A stretch of 64,000 nucleotides of DNA from an uncultured Eubacteriales bacterium (GTDB taxonomy: Bacteria; Bacillota; Clostridia; Christensenellales; Borkfalkiaceae): positions 1 through 64,000 of the forward strand of contig UQPN01000012.1 of NCBI GenBank assembly GCA_900542935.1, read 5' to 3'. The notes under the pieces are model-generated. The model was not told the DNA's origin, ran no database searches, and saw only the letters and a program-made list of their open reading frames with translations. Positions 14,340-23,939 of this stretch are shown here, piece after piece. Made by a program: the position numbers and the translations under genes. The number at the start of each line of letters is the position of its first letter. The first letter of the stretch is position 1.

Positions 14340-16790
14340 TTATACCGAATATGCGGCAACATCCGCGATATATAAGCCGTTCACTGCCGCATTTCCCTTC
14401 TTTGCGCCGAGATAGAATGCAAGATATTCCACACCGCCGAGCCGATCCCACTCGAAGGCGTCGAGACCGGAAATCATAACCACGTTCATTCCCGGTTTCA
14501 ACGTGCATTTCGATAAATCGGAAAGAATCGAGCTGTTTTTATACTTTGCCGAAACGGTGAGCGGGAGTTCTTTATCGCCGCTTAAATAGATATGGAACAC
14601 CAATTTTTTACTCTGCGCGTTCAGCGAAGAGAACAGTTCGTTCGTCCACTTGAAATTCTGCCATTTCTTGCTTGCCGCTTTGCCGACTTTCACGTTCATC
14701 CACGTATCGTTACCGCCCGTGAGCGCGGGTACAAGTTCAGCTTCCACCGTTGCGCCGTCAAGTACGGAGAAGATCCCCGCGAATTGCTCTGCTTTGTACG
14801 CCGTCACTTTGCCTCCGAGGTATTTTTCGAACGTATATATTTTCCCGCCGCAGGCAACCGAAAGCGCGATTTCGTTTTCGCCTTTCGCAAGATCGAACGC
14901 AAGTTCGTACACGCTATAATCGCCGTTTTCGCGAACGGGCGTAAGCGTTTTGCCGCCGTTTTTCAGTTCGTAACCTTTCTTTGCGTATATTTCGTAGGAA
15001 AGATGACCGTAATCGTCGTCGGTAAAGTTCGTCAGGCAAACGTTCGCTTCGCTGCCCGCAAGCGCGGCAAGATCGTACAGATTGCGGCGCGCAGCGGCAA
15101 ACGATTGAACCGTAGTATTCACTCGCGTGCCGGAATACAGCGACGAAGTCAGATTTCTATAAATACCGTTGAAACTTTCTTCGGCATTTTCCTTGGGAAG
15201 ATTCGCATACGCATTTTTCAGCGCATAGCCGATTTCGTATTCTTCAAGACCGTCGCGCAAGGCTTCAAGACGGATACTCGCGATAGGCGAAGATAAGCCA
15301 TACTGCCCGCCGGGGTAGAAGAGATAGCCGTCGCCGTTTACGTTGGGGAAATGCGACGCCTGCGAGAAATAGTCGTCGAGCGGTTTATATGCGTTGTTTT
15401 CGTACTGCGCATAGATATTTACCGCCCAGTAAAGATTGCCCGTGATATTGTACTCGTTCATCATCCACCCCATCGTACGTGCCGAAAGAAGCGTATCTTC
15501 CGTGTGCAAGGTGGGATAAGGGGCTTTGGGATTGTTGCAGGTGTACCACCACTTTTCTTCCTGATCGGCGTACTTTTCCGCTTCGTAATCGTAGTACGCT
15601 ACATTCGGACACCACGTTTCCACCGACTCCGCAAGACCGGCCTCGTAAGAAGCCGTTACCACGCAACGAATGTTCCGCACCGATTGAGCAATCTGCGCCT
15701 TTAACTCAGCGGAAACGTTTTCCGCCGTGAGCGCGCCTCCTTCGATTTCTCTCGCGATTTCTTCCAGCGCGGCTTTATACACGCGAAGCACCACCTTTAC
15801 GCGATTTTTAGCACCCGTGAGCTGCGGCTCGTCGATAATACCGTAGTAATTTGTGAGTTTCGCGCAATAATCGAAATTATCTTTATAGCTTCGCAAAACG
15901 AATTTTCTGAGATACGCCTTGAAAAACTCCGCGTCGATACACGTTTCGCCGTCTACCACTTCCGTCTGATACGGAAAGCCAAGGTTTGAACATGCGGGAT
16001 CGGCGAGATATTTAGCAGCCTTATCCACGTAGTAATCCATATCTTCTTCTGTGTTTTTTAAATCTGTGGCAAGCACGTTGGGGGCAAGGCGGTATTCTAT
16101 GAGCTTTTCCGTATAGGCGTCCATCATCCCCTGCGTGCTGTTCAGCTCGCCGCTGTGATAATGCCACTGCGTTAAAAACACGCTTTTCGAATGTACTTCT
16201 TTGCTCACGGCGAAATCGTAAATCGTAAGATCCACGGGTACGTTTTTTTCTTCGCCGCCGATTTTCAACGACAACGAGCCGGTATACGTGCCTGCCGCCT
16301 GCGTTTCGGGAATATGGAAAGTAATATAAATTCCCTGATTTTCCGCCGCCACTGTATTTTCGCCACGCTTTACAATCGCTTCGTAGGGTACAAGCGCGTC
16401 CGGATAAAAGCCCGCGGGCGCGGACGTGTTTTCGTAATTTTTGGCTACCTCGGCGTACTTTTCGTGGTAGAGAGAAATATTATCTTTCGAAAAAGTTTCG
16501 CCGCCGCCCATAAGATCGTTCGCGGCGATCTCGTAAGTTTCTTCCGACGATCCGCCCGTGATGATCACCTGCGCGCTTTCGTATTCGCCGCGTGCGGCAA
16601 ACACCGAAATTTTTTCCGCCCGCACGCTTTCCGGATAAAGATCCGTGCGGTTTTGTAACACTTTTTCCGTGGACGAAGTAGCCCATACCTGCGCTTTCTG
16701 CTGCTGTATAACGTAATCTTCGTTTTTCGAACACGAGCCGAAAGCACACGCCGCCAGAAGCGCGGCAAGTAAAGATGTTCGTTTTTTCAT
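14340..16790 (-). CDS. Secreted DUF4091 / GH123-like glycoside hydrolase lipoprotein
   Basis: 816 residues. Lipobox FGSC with Cys20. The N-terminal beta domain contains VFAARGEYESAQVII near 63-77, typical of DUF4091 proteins. A TIM-barrel-like region (about 195-520) carries YYGIIDEPQLTGAK near 317-330, where the DE pair is the place of the substrate-assisted acid residues in GH123-type enzymes. The block GDGYLFYPGGQYG...SIRLEALRDGLEEYE near 490-525 is diagnostic of the family. A beta-sandwich tail (about 560-816) ends in a module like those of its neighbours. Family members with known activity act on N-acetylgalactosaminides, but DUF4091 is broad and the substrate here is not established. AGGAGG precedes the ATG. 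Confidence 0.8.
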   Translation of the reverse strand: MKKRTSLLAALLAACAFGSCSKNEDYVIQQQKAQVWATSSTEKVLQNRTDLYPESVRAEKISVFAARGEYESAQVIITGGSSEETYEIAANDLMGGGETFSKDNISLYHEKYAEVAKNYENTSAPAGFYPDALVPYEAIVKRGENTVAAENQGIYITFHIPETQAAGTYTGSLSLKIGGEEKNVPVDLTIYDFAVSKEVHSKSVFLTQWHYHSGELNSTQGMMDAYTEKLIEYRLAPNVLATDLKNTEEDMDYYVDKAAKYLADPACSNLGFPYQTEVVDGETCIDAEFFKAYLRKFVLRSYKDNFDYCAKLTNYYGIIDEPQLTGAKNRVKVVLRVYKAALEEIAREIEGGALTAENVSAELKAQIAQSVRNIRCVVTASYEAGLAESVETWCPNVAYYDYEAEKYADQEEKWWYTCNNPKAPYPTLHTEDTLLSARTMGWMMNEYNITGNLYWAVNIYAQYENNAYKPLDDYFSQASHFPNVNGDGYLFYPGGQYGLSSPIASIRLEALRDGLEEYEIGYALKNAYANLPKENAEESFNGIYRNLTSSLYSGTRVNTTVQSFAAARRNLYDLAALAGSEANVCLTNFTDDDYGHLSYEIYAKKGYELKNGGKTLTPVRENGDYSVYELAFDLAKGENEIALSVACGGKIYTFEKYLGGKVTAYKAEQFAGIFSVLDGATVEAELVPALTGGNDTWMNVKVGKAASKKWQNFKWTNELFSSLNAQSKKLVFHIYLSGDKELPLTVSAKYKNSSILSDLSKCTLKPGMNVVMISGLDAFEWDRLGGVEYLAFYLGAKKGNAAVNGLYIADVAAYSV

Positions 16791-16836
16791 CGCTTTTCCT
16801 CCTGAAAATTCGTTTTTGACGTCTTTACGGACTTTT

Positions 16837-18468
16837 TTAACCGATACCCGCTTTCGAAAGCGCGTCCGTCCACTTCGCGTCCGTCCAGTAAGCTTTCGTT
16901 TCGTTGTAATAGTCCTGCGGCGTTTTCGTATTGCCGGACATGGAAAACGTAGTGTAGTAATTGCTGTTTACGAAAGGTTTCAAGCCGCCGAACCGCACGA
17001 GCGGAAACGCATTTTCGCCGGGAATCACATAGCAGCCCGTAAATTCGTCGTTGATGAACGAGAGTTTATCTTTCTGAAAATCCGAAAACTGCGCGTAAGT
17101 TTCAGGCGCGGACTTAGCTATATCGTACCTGAAAGGAAGCGTTGCGCCGCCCGTGGCCTTCGAATAAATCTCGTTCGCCTCATCGGTTGCCATAAACAAA
17201 AGGAAATCCGCCGCCACGTTTTTCCCCACCGCGTAGGAAGGAATAAACGCCGTATGATTAGGGCCGATCGAGTGAATCACAGAACGCGCTTCTTTAATGA
17301 TTTCGTAATCTTCGTCGCTCACGCCCTCAACGCCGTCTTCGTGAGCGTCCACCGCTTTCACCACGATAGAAAGCGCGGCGTCGGCGGCAATTCCCCGCGC
17401 GGCGGCAACCGCTTTAATCGAAGGCGTTTTCTCTACGATTGCAGAAATCACGGGCGTGCGCATCATCTTGATATCGTAATTTTCGCCGCCGTTTGCAATC
17501 ACTTCGGCTTTTTTCTCTTTCATTTCGTTATCGAACCAATCGCCGTTCATGTGATACACCGCTTTGCCGCGCAAAAACTCCGTCTGCGCCACAATGTATT
17601 CGTAGGTGAACGAGTTAGGATCTACGTAATCGTTCGTTTTATTCACCGTCTGTTCCAAAACTATCAACGATTCTAATCTGCCCTGCTGATCGAAAATACC
17701 CGTAGAACGTCTGCCGGAATCGATGCCGTTATAAAAATCGGAAATGCCTTGCGCGCCTTCGTACTGCGCCCACCATATAGGGAAAAGATAGTCCACGTAA
17801 TTCGGCGCGTCTTTACTCTGCATGATCACATAGCCGTTTTCGCCCTTCGCCGCCTTGATCTTCGCCAAAGACGCGAGCCATTCGTCGGTTGTGCGCGGCA
17901 CTTCTATGCCGTACTGCTTCAAGAGATCGGCATTATACAAAATGCCGTCCGTTCCCGCCGCCCAAGACGTGAAATAATATTTTTCTCTGCCGCTCGTATC
18001 CGATACGTCGTTGTAGCGGTTAGACTGATTATAGCTGTCGAGCGTTTTTTCTTTAAACGTTACCTGTTCGCCCGGCACCGTTTTATTATACACAAGCTCG
18101 GTAAGTTCGGCGAGATAATCGTTGCCTTTGCTGTCTATCCCGGCGAGATCGAAAGCGTTTACCGCGAAAAACAAATCGATTGAGTTTGCGCCCGCCCCCG
18201 AAGTGAGCTTCGACTGTGCGAACGACCCAACTTGATTTTGCGAGAAGATCACCGTGAGATTGGGATATTTTTCTTTTACCCAATCTTTCTGCTTAAACGC
18301 TTCCAGCATATCTTCGCACCATTTGTAGCCGTAGCCCGCATTATAGCAGTACACTTCAAGCGTTTCTTCCGTATCGGGCGCTTTTTTGCACCCGGCGGCG
18401 GAAAACGCGCCCGCAATCAGCAACGCGCTCAGCGCCACGCTCATCTTTTTCTTTTCTTTATTTTTCAT
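16837..18468 (-). CDS. CUT1 ABC transporter sugar-binding lipoprotein (module 1)
   Basis: 543 residues from the ATG at 18468, which has GGAGGTG about 6 bases upstream; the longer open frame upstream lacks a ribosome site. Lipobox SAAGC (Cys27). The mature part is a type 1 extracellular solute-binding protein: EVYCYNAGYGYKWCEDML at the start, a hinge region with GTDGILYNADLLKQYGIEVP near 185-205 (the common nLFYNKdlfek motif), and SIGPNHTAFIPSYAVGKNVAAD near 425-445. It delivers oligosaccharides to the two permeases encoded just upstream. It lies 44 bp after the second permease gene, so they form an operon. Confidence 0.9.
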   Translation of the reverse strand: MKNKEKKKMSVALSALLIAGAFSAAGCKKAPDTEETLEVYCYNAGYGYKWCEDMLEAFKQKDWVKEKYPNLTVIFSQNQVGSFAQSKLTSGAGANSIDLFFAVNAFDLAGIDSKGNDYLAELTELVYNKTVPGEQVTFKEKTLDSYNQSNRYNDVSDTSGREKYYFTSWAAGTDGILYNADLLKQYGIEVPRTTDEWLASLAKIKAAKGENGYVIMQSKDAPNYVDYLFPIWWAQYEGAQGISDFYNGIDSGRRSTGIFDQQGRLESLIVLEQTVNKTNDYVDPNSFTYEYIVAQTEFLRGKAVYHMNGDWFDNEMKEKKAEVIANGGENYDIKMMRTPVISAIVEKTPSIKAVAAARGIAADAALSIVVKAVDAHEDGVEGVSDEDYEIIKEARSVIHSIGPNHTAFIPSYAVGKNVAADFLLFMATDEANEIYSKATGGATLPFRYDIAKSAPETYAQFSDFQKDKLSFINDEFTGCYVIPGENAFPLVRFGGLKPFVNSNYYTTFSMSGNTKTPQDYYNETKAYWTDAKWTDALSKAGIG

Positions 18469-18512
18469 ATTTTCACCTCCGTATTGATGAAATTCCATTT
18501 TTTTCGTAATCA

Positions 18513-19451
18513 TCAGCCTTTCAGACCGCCCATATTGAAGTTTTTCATAATGGTATCGGAAAAACACGCATACAATACCAGCACGGGCGCAACCGATAAT
18601 GTAAGCCCCGCAAAATACGAAGGCGTATCGCCGCGCGAAGCCGATTCAAGCTTGATCTGATAAATCCCCGAAGCCACCGTGGGAAAATCGGGCAGATACA
18701 GAAGCGGCGTGAGATAATCGTTCCATTCCCCGATGCCCGAAAGAATCGCAAGCGCGAGCATAGGTGTGAGCGCCTGCGGCAGCATAATTTTGAAAAACAC
18801 GGTGAAATGTCCGCCGCCGTCCACAAACACCGCTTCGGCGTAGCTCCACGATATATTTTTGAACACGCCGTAAAGAATTAAAAAGTTGAAACCGATGCCG
18901 GAAACGCTCGTTAAAATCACGAAAAACGGAGTATTATAAATTTGCAAATCGGACATCAATTTGAACGACGCGCCCATCGAGCCGACGATAGGCACGGTCA
19001 TCGAAAAGATAATAATCGCGTAAATTGCGGAATTGAGCTTGAATCGATATTTCGAAAGCGCGTATGCCATCGCCGCGCATCCGAACAGATTGCCGCCCAC
19101 GCGAAAGAAAAGATACCACGCGCTGTTGAAAAACATATTTCCGAGTCCGATCCGCTCGCCCGTTGTGCCGGAAGTGAAGCCGAGATTCTCAAACGCCTTT
19201 TTATAGTTTTCCCAATGCAGTTTTTCAGGAAAGGCAAACGAGTTTTTCGCCGCGGTGAGTTTATCCGTATAGGCAAAACTCGATTCAAGCGAATTTATGA
19301 AAAGGAAAAACAGCGAATACAGCAGGGTGAAAGCATACACCGCCATAATCGCAAACGCGATACCGAAAAAGATTTTTTCCTTTTTACTGCGGCGGAAAAG
19401 CATTTCGTTTTCCGTATTCTTTCTGCTTGTTTTACGGAATTTTTCGTTCAT
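18513..19451 (-). CDS. CUT1 ABC transporter permease, MalG/LacG type (module 1)
   Basis: 312 residues with six membrane helices, the first near 29-53. The EAA loop reads EAVFVDGGGHFTVFFKIMLP, with the usual Glu, Gly and LP positions but Val-Phe in place of the common Ala-Ala. The C-terminus IMKNFNMGGLKG matches the MalG-type ending. It pairs with the MalF-type permease encoded 15 bp upstream. The EAA loop would contact an ATPase that is not encoded in this window. Confidence 0.92.
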   Translation of the reverse strand: MNEKFRKTSRKNTENEMLFRRSKKEKIFFGIAFAIMAVYAFTLLYSLFFLFINSLESSFAYTDKLTAAKNSFAFPEKLHWENYKKAFENLGFTSGTTGERIGLGNMFFNSAWYLFFRVGGNLFGCAAMAYALSKYRFKLNSAIYAIIIFSMTVPIVGSMGASFKLMSDLQIYNTPFFVILTSVSGIGFNFLILYGVFKNISWSYAEAVFVDGGGHFTVFFKIMLPQALTPMLALAILSGIGEWNDYLTPLLYLPDFPTVASGIYQIKLESASRGDTPSYFAGLTLSVAPVLVLYACFSDTIMKNFNMGGLKG

Positions 19452-19466
19452 TTTCTTTTTCTCCTT

Positions 19467-20423
19467 TTAATATTCCACCGCAGGCACTTTTTCAAGCAAC
19501 CGCCTTACGCAAAGGATCACCGGCATCCCCACCGCCGTGAAGCAAAGCCCCGTACACGAGATCAGGTTGATCTGCCCCGAAGAAAGGCTTGCCGTAGGCA
19601 GTCCGCCGCCGTATACCTGCTTGAATATCCAGAACGAAATGGTCATCGTCTGATAATCGCCGTTCGGTTGGAAAAGAAGAATAGGTCCGCTTGCCGTGAA
19701 AAACGACGTCAGCTGAAAAATCAGCATCGTGGAAAGCGTGGGCCATATAAGCGGCAAAATAAACGCGGTAAGCTCGCAAAGCGGACTTACGCCGTCGATC
19801 TTCGCGGCTTCCATAATCTCGGGCGGTATACGCGACATTGCGCCGCCGAGAAGCAATATATGCCCTCCGCAACCGGCCCAGATCGAGTACCAGATAATGG
19901 CGGTTGTTGCCGTATCGTTTCTTGCGAGATACCCCTCGGGCGGCACATCCGCACCCAGCTTTTTTAAAAGTTCGCCTAAGGGACCGTTTGGATTTATGAA
20001 TTCGCTGTAAACCGTGGTGAGCGCCACCGCCGATACAAGCGACGGCAGATAGAAAAGCACGCGAAACCACCGATACCCGAAAATTCGTTTATAAATGAAA
20101 TAGCTTAATACCAACCCCACGGGCAGCAGTACAAACACGTTTACGCCGAAATATTTCAGCGTATTTTTTAAGGCAAGCTGTACGCTGCCGCCGTAATCTA
20201 CAGGCTCTACCAAAGATATCCACACATCTTTGAAGTTGGAAAGCGTCCACGCTCCCGTGCGGTTCTGAAACGCAAGCAGAATAGAATTGATATTGATATA
20301 CAGCCAGAAAATCAGCCAGTTTATAACAGGCAACGCCATGATCGCAATTAAAAACGCCGTCTGCCCCGAAAACCAATTCTTTTTCGATTTTTTCACGGGC
20401 GATACCGAGATGTTTTTGTTCAT
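19467..20423 (-). CDS. CUT1 ABC transporter permease, MalF/UgpA type (module 1)
   Basis: 318 residues with six helices, the first near 22-47. EAA loop EIMEAAKIDGVSPLCELTAFILP. The gene starts inside the last codons of the GH106-like gene (ATGA overlap at 20420-20423) with AGGAGG just before it, which signals translational coupling. It forms the membrane channel together with the next permease. Confidence 0.92.
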   Translation of the reverse strand: MNKNISVSPVKKSKKNWFSGQTAFLIAIMALPVINWLIFWLYININSILLAFQNRTGAWTLSNFKDVWISLVEPVDYGGSVQLALKNTLKYFGVNVFVLLPVGLVLSYFIYKRIFGYRWFRVLFYLPSLVSAVALTTVYSEFINPNGPLGELLKKLGADVPPEGYLARNDTATTAIIWYSIWAGCGGHILLLGGAMSRIPPEIMEAAKIDGVSPLCELTAFILPLIWPTLSTMLIFQLTSFFTASGPILLFQPNGDYQTMTISFWIFKQVYGGGLPTASLSSGQINLISCTGLCFTAVGMPVILCVRRLLEKVPAVEY

Positions 20424-23400
20424 TTTTCCTCCTTACCTCCCCTTTCGGTTGAATTTTCCGCCGCATAAATTTCATACGTCGGCGCGCGCATAATCCCCAC
20501 GGGGCGGGTGAGCAGATCGTAAGACCATTCTTTACCGTCCGTACGCCACGCGTAAGTACCGTCCCATGGAACGGCGGTGGTGTTGTGCAGCTGACCGAAC
20601 GTATTAAATCGATTTCCGTATAATGTCAGCCGCAACTCGTGCGCCCCTGCGGAAATTTTGCCGAGATCCGCCTTGTACGGGGCGTAGAGAATTTTCCCTT
20701 TTTTCTGTCCGTCTACGGCGATTTCGATCAGATTGCCCTTATAACATGGCGCTTTTATCGCCAACCATCCGCCGTGCTTTACATTGATTTTCGTAACATA
20801 AGTAAGATTGCCTCCGTAAAACGCATAACCGAGATCGTCGATCCGCCCCCACGGCAACCCCGCTTTCTTTGCCGCAATCACGCCCTTCTCGCCGTTTTCG
20901 ATTTTTTGCTTCTCCGCAAAAAAGTCGCCGAGAATCATCACGTTTTCCACAGACGATTGAGAATGATAATTTACATGCAGGCGCAACGAGTTTTCGCCCC
21001 GCGAAATTTCCGGCAACGCGATTTTCGAAATTGCGTCGTCGACATATTTCCCGGCAACGTTCATCGGTATCGCCTCGCCGTTAAATTCGATTTCCGTCAC
21101 GTCGGCGAGTTCCGCAGCAAGGTATGCGTTTTGCACGCGGATTTCCGATTTGAATCGATATTCGAGTACGATCGGAAATATCTTTTCTTCTGCGCCCGCG
21201 TGCGTCCACGGCTGTGCCGAAAAGAAATCACGCGGCGGCATGCCGATTTTTTCGCGCATTTTTTTATCGAGCCGCAACGTTTCCTCTTCGCCGCACATTT
21301 CTACGCCGCCGATATACGCGCTCGCACGATCGATTAAAAGCACGTTGTCTTCATCCGTTTCCGCTGCATAAGCGGCAGGCAATTCGCCGCTTTCCGTTGC
21401 CGTTTCGGGTGCATCTTGCGCGCTGTTTACTTTACAAACGCAATTTCTTACTCCGTTTTTCACGGGAACAAGCGCTAATAGCAAGCTGTCCTGCGCTTCG
21501 AAAATTCTTGAAAAATGCGTTTTACCGTTTATTGCCGAACACGGAAAATCGAAAATTTTTCCGCTTTGCGTATCGAAAAGCCGCGCTTTATACTCGCCCG
21601 AAATTTCGAAATCGAAGCCGCCGGGCGTATACTCTTCTCCCTGCTTATCGGCACGGCAGATAAACAGGAAAATTCTTTCGGTATCGCGTTCTCGTACTGC
21701 GCGGTAAATAAGTTCGCCTGTTTCGTTTTTATGCGGTAAAATCCGCATAAACGCCGTTTCTTGCAGCGCCGACGCCGCTTCTTCGGCGGTATTCACGTGC
21801 ATTGCAAGGGAAAACACTCGCTTAAAAAGCCGTGCGCTTTCCGCTTTTTTCAGCTCTTCGCCGCCCGAATAGAGGATCTCGTCCGTCAGCGATACAAGCT
21901 TTCCGCCGCCCGCAACGAAAGCTTCGAGAAATTCGGCGGTACTTTGCCTCAGGGATGTAAGGCGCGGAATTACAATCTCTTTGTATTCGCTTTCGCTCAC
22001 GGCTTTCGGAAGCTCCTTTTTCCAAAGCGACGGCAACATCGATTCGTCGATAAAATCGAAATTTACGCCGTTTTTATACAGCGTTTCGCTCAGTCCGATC
22101 AACTCTTTCGTAAGCCGCGCGCTTTCTTCTTTCGTGGCAGTCCATGCCGATTCTATCGGGTGAATCACCGCTACGTTCACAATCTCGCCGCCACGCGTAA
22201 GACAGGCGTTCACCCGCGCGAAATGATCTTCGATGAGCTGGAATTTTTTATACCAGTTCGCCTGTATGCCGATGGAAGCCGGATAATCTCGCTTGCCCTC
22301 GCCTTTCATCGTGTACCACGCAAGGTGCGGCACGCGCAATGTAACCCCCATCGCCGCAAGCCAATCGCCCTGCAATTTAAAACCGCGGAAATCGAAATCC
22401 CAGTTCGTACTGCCGTACAACTCGCACATCACGCCCTCTTTTCCCGTCTGATTAGCCACCGACTTCACCTGCGCTGCGGTAATATATTCCCGCTCGTCGC
22501 AAAGCATATCGATTCCGGGTAACGCATAGCCTGCGTACTGCCGCATCACGTCGCCCGAACAAGCCGTTTGCCCTTCAAGCGAATCTTCACAAAGATAATG
22601 CCCCGTGAACGCGAGATTGTGCTTTTTGCACCACGCCCCGATTTTTTCGGAATACGCCGCCGCAAAACGCTCGGATATAAACGCATAATAGCGATAAATA
22701 AAATCTTTTTTCACGCCGTTTTCCCGATCCGGCGCGGCGAACGCCTGCGGCGAGCGCAACGCGTAAAGCTCCGGCAATCGCGCAAAAATGTCTTCACCGT
22801 ACGCCTCTTTAAACTTTGCGGGAAAATCAATCGACCACGGCACGCCGCGTTCTTCAAATTTTTCATAAGGCTCGATATTCGGCTCGTCCGAAAAAATCCC
22901 CGGCACGCTTTTCCCGAATTTTTCGCCGATTCTCGCAAGATACGTTTCGTGCGTTACCCGGATAAATTCTGCTATGGCGTTTTCATTTAAATCGTCCGAA
23001 TACGAAGCGCCGTTGTACCAATCGGACGACAAATCGCAACGGATTACCGCGAAATACGTCGATTCGCCCGCGTTCAGTTGCCAGTTCACATAGTCCTGCG
23101 CCGCGCTTTCGTCTTTCTCCGCTAACGCCGAAAATTCCTCACACCGCGGCCAGGAAATACGCCGATACGATAAGAGTGCGCCTTTTTCGTCTTTTTTCAC
23201 CGCGTAAGCCGCCGCCACTAACGGACGCAGCGATATGTAATCTTCTTCCTTTTCGCCGGAAGAAATCGCAAAATTCTGCGGAATCTCAGATTCGAACGTC
23301 ATCGTTTTGCGGCGATAGGCGGGGTTTTTCGTCACCAAGCCGCCCGCACACCCCGAAGGCCAGCGGTCTTCGTCGTACAGCCATGCGAACATCTGATTTT

Positions 23401-23653
23401 TTTCCGCTTCTTTCACACAGTATTCCACGCTTTGCAAAAACTTCTCGCCGAGATATCGATCTTCCAGTCCGAATCGCACATGCATAAAAAAACCGCCGAG
23501 CGCCATTTCGCGAAACGCCCCGATCTCTTCACCGAGAACGCGCTCGTCTAATTTACCGTTCCACGCCCAAAACGGCGCGGCGCGATAAATCGCCGGGGGA
23601 TTTTCAAAAAATTTTTCGTCTTTTTCGATGTGTTTCTGCTTGTCGTACAGCAT
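20420..23653 (-). CDS. GH106-like alpha-L-rhamnosidase family protein
   Basis: 1077 residues, no signal peptide, so cytoplasmic. The N-terminal part contains the barrel motifs PPAIYRAAPFWAWNGKLDER, GGFFMHVRFGLEDRYLGEKF and FAWLYDEDRWPSGCAGG (residues about 18-110), followed by PGIFSDEPNIEPY near 253-265, the expected position of a catalytic acid, and NLAFTGHYLCED near 350. The C-terminal third (about 810-1075) is beta-sandwich, with a GH2-type sugar-binding domain ending in YGNRFNTFGQLHNT. The known activity of GH106 is release of terminal alpha-L-rhamnose, for example from rhamnogalacturonan. It is the first gene of the module 1 operon, and its GGAG site lies 5 bases before the ATG. Confidence 0.8.
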   Translation of the reverse strand: MLYDKQKHIEKDEKFFENPPAIYRAAPFWAWNGKLDERVLGEEIGAFREMALGGFFMHVRFGLEDRYLGEKFLQSVEYCVKEAEKNQMFAWLYDEDRWPSGCAGGLVTKNPAYRRKTMTFESEIPQNFAISSGEKEEDYISLRPLVAAAYAVKKDEKGALLSYRRISWPRCEEFSALAEKDESAAQDYVNWQLNAGESTYFAVIRCDLSSDWYNGASYSDDLNENAIAEFIRVTHETYLARIGEKFGKSVPGIFSDEPNIEPYEKFEERGVPWSIDFPAKFKEAYGEDIFARLPELYALRSPQAFAAPDRENGVKKDFIYRYYAFISERFAAAYSEKIGAWCKKHNLAFTGHYLCEDSLEGQTACSGDVMRQYAGYALPGIDMLCDEREYITAAQVKSVANQTGKEGVMCELYGSTNWDFDFRGFKLQGDWLAAMGVTLRVPHLAWYTMKGEGKRDYPASIGIQANWYKKFQLIEDHFARVNACLTRGGEIVNVAVIHPIESAWTATKEESARLTKELIGLSETLYKNGVNFDFIDESMLPSLWKKELPKAVSESEYKEIVIPRLTSLRQSTAEFLEAFVAGGGKLVSLTDEILYSGGEELKKAESARLFKRVFSLAMHVNTAEEAASALQETAFMRILPHKNETGELIYRAVRERDTERIFLFICRADKQGEEYTPGGFDFEISGEYKARLFDTQSGKIFDFPCSAINGKTHFSRIFEAQDSLLLALVPVKNGVRNCVCKVNSAQDAPETATESGELPAAYAAETDEDNVLLIDRASAYIGGVEMCGEEETLRLDKKMREKIGMPPRDFFSAQPWTHAGAEEKIFPIVLEYRFKSEIRVQNAYLAAELADVTEIEFNGEAIPMNVAGKYVDDAISKIALPEISRGENSLRLHVNYHSQSSVENVMILGDFFAEKQKIENGEKGVIAAKKAGLPWGRIDDLGYAFYGGNLTYVTKINVKHGGWLAIKAPCYKGNLIEIAVDGQKKGKILYAPYKADLGKISAGAHELRLTLYGNRFNTFGQLHNTTAVPWDGTYAWRTDGKEWSYDLLTRPVGIMRAPTYEIYAAENSTERGGKEEK

Positions 23654-23752
23654 GTTTTCTCCGTAACCGATCGTTAAACCCGGCTATATGCGCCCGTATT
23701 TTTTCACTTCTTCAAACGGCGCAAAACGTCCGCGTCACCTTTTTCCCCTTTA

Positions 23753-23781
23753 TTATAATGCCGTTTCACCGGAATTAAAAT
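23753..23781 (-). promoter_or_regulatory. Probable promoter of the module 1 carbohydrate operon
   Basis: On the minus strand a perfect TATAAT (23758-23753) has only a weak -35 (TTTTAA) at 17 bases. A weak -35 is usual where an activator such as the divergent AraC protein is required. The leader to the GH106-like start is about 95 nt. Confidence 0.45.
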
Positions 23782-23865
23782 AATCTTTTTTTCTAAAAGC
23801 ATAGACTGATTTAATCTATTTTTATTTATTTTCAAAGAAAATAGGTGAATATTTTTCCGAATCGC

Positions 23866-23894
23866 TTGACGAAATAGTTTTTTTGTTTTACAAT
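23866..23894 (+). promoter_or_regulatory. Promoter of the araC-type regulator
   Basis: TTGACG (23866-23871), 17-base spacer and TACAAT (23889-23894), about 45 bases before the ATG at 23940. Its left half (CGCTTGACGAAATAG) closely resembles the promoter of the ArsR-type gene at 62012-62040 (CGCTTGACAAAATAG). Confidence 0.7.
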
Positions 23895-23939
23895 GAAAGC
23901 GTAGAAGTTGCACGGGACATAAAATCAAGGAAACAAAAG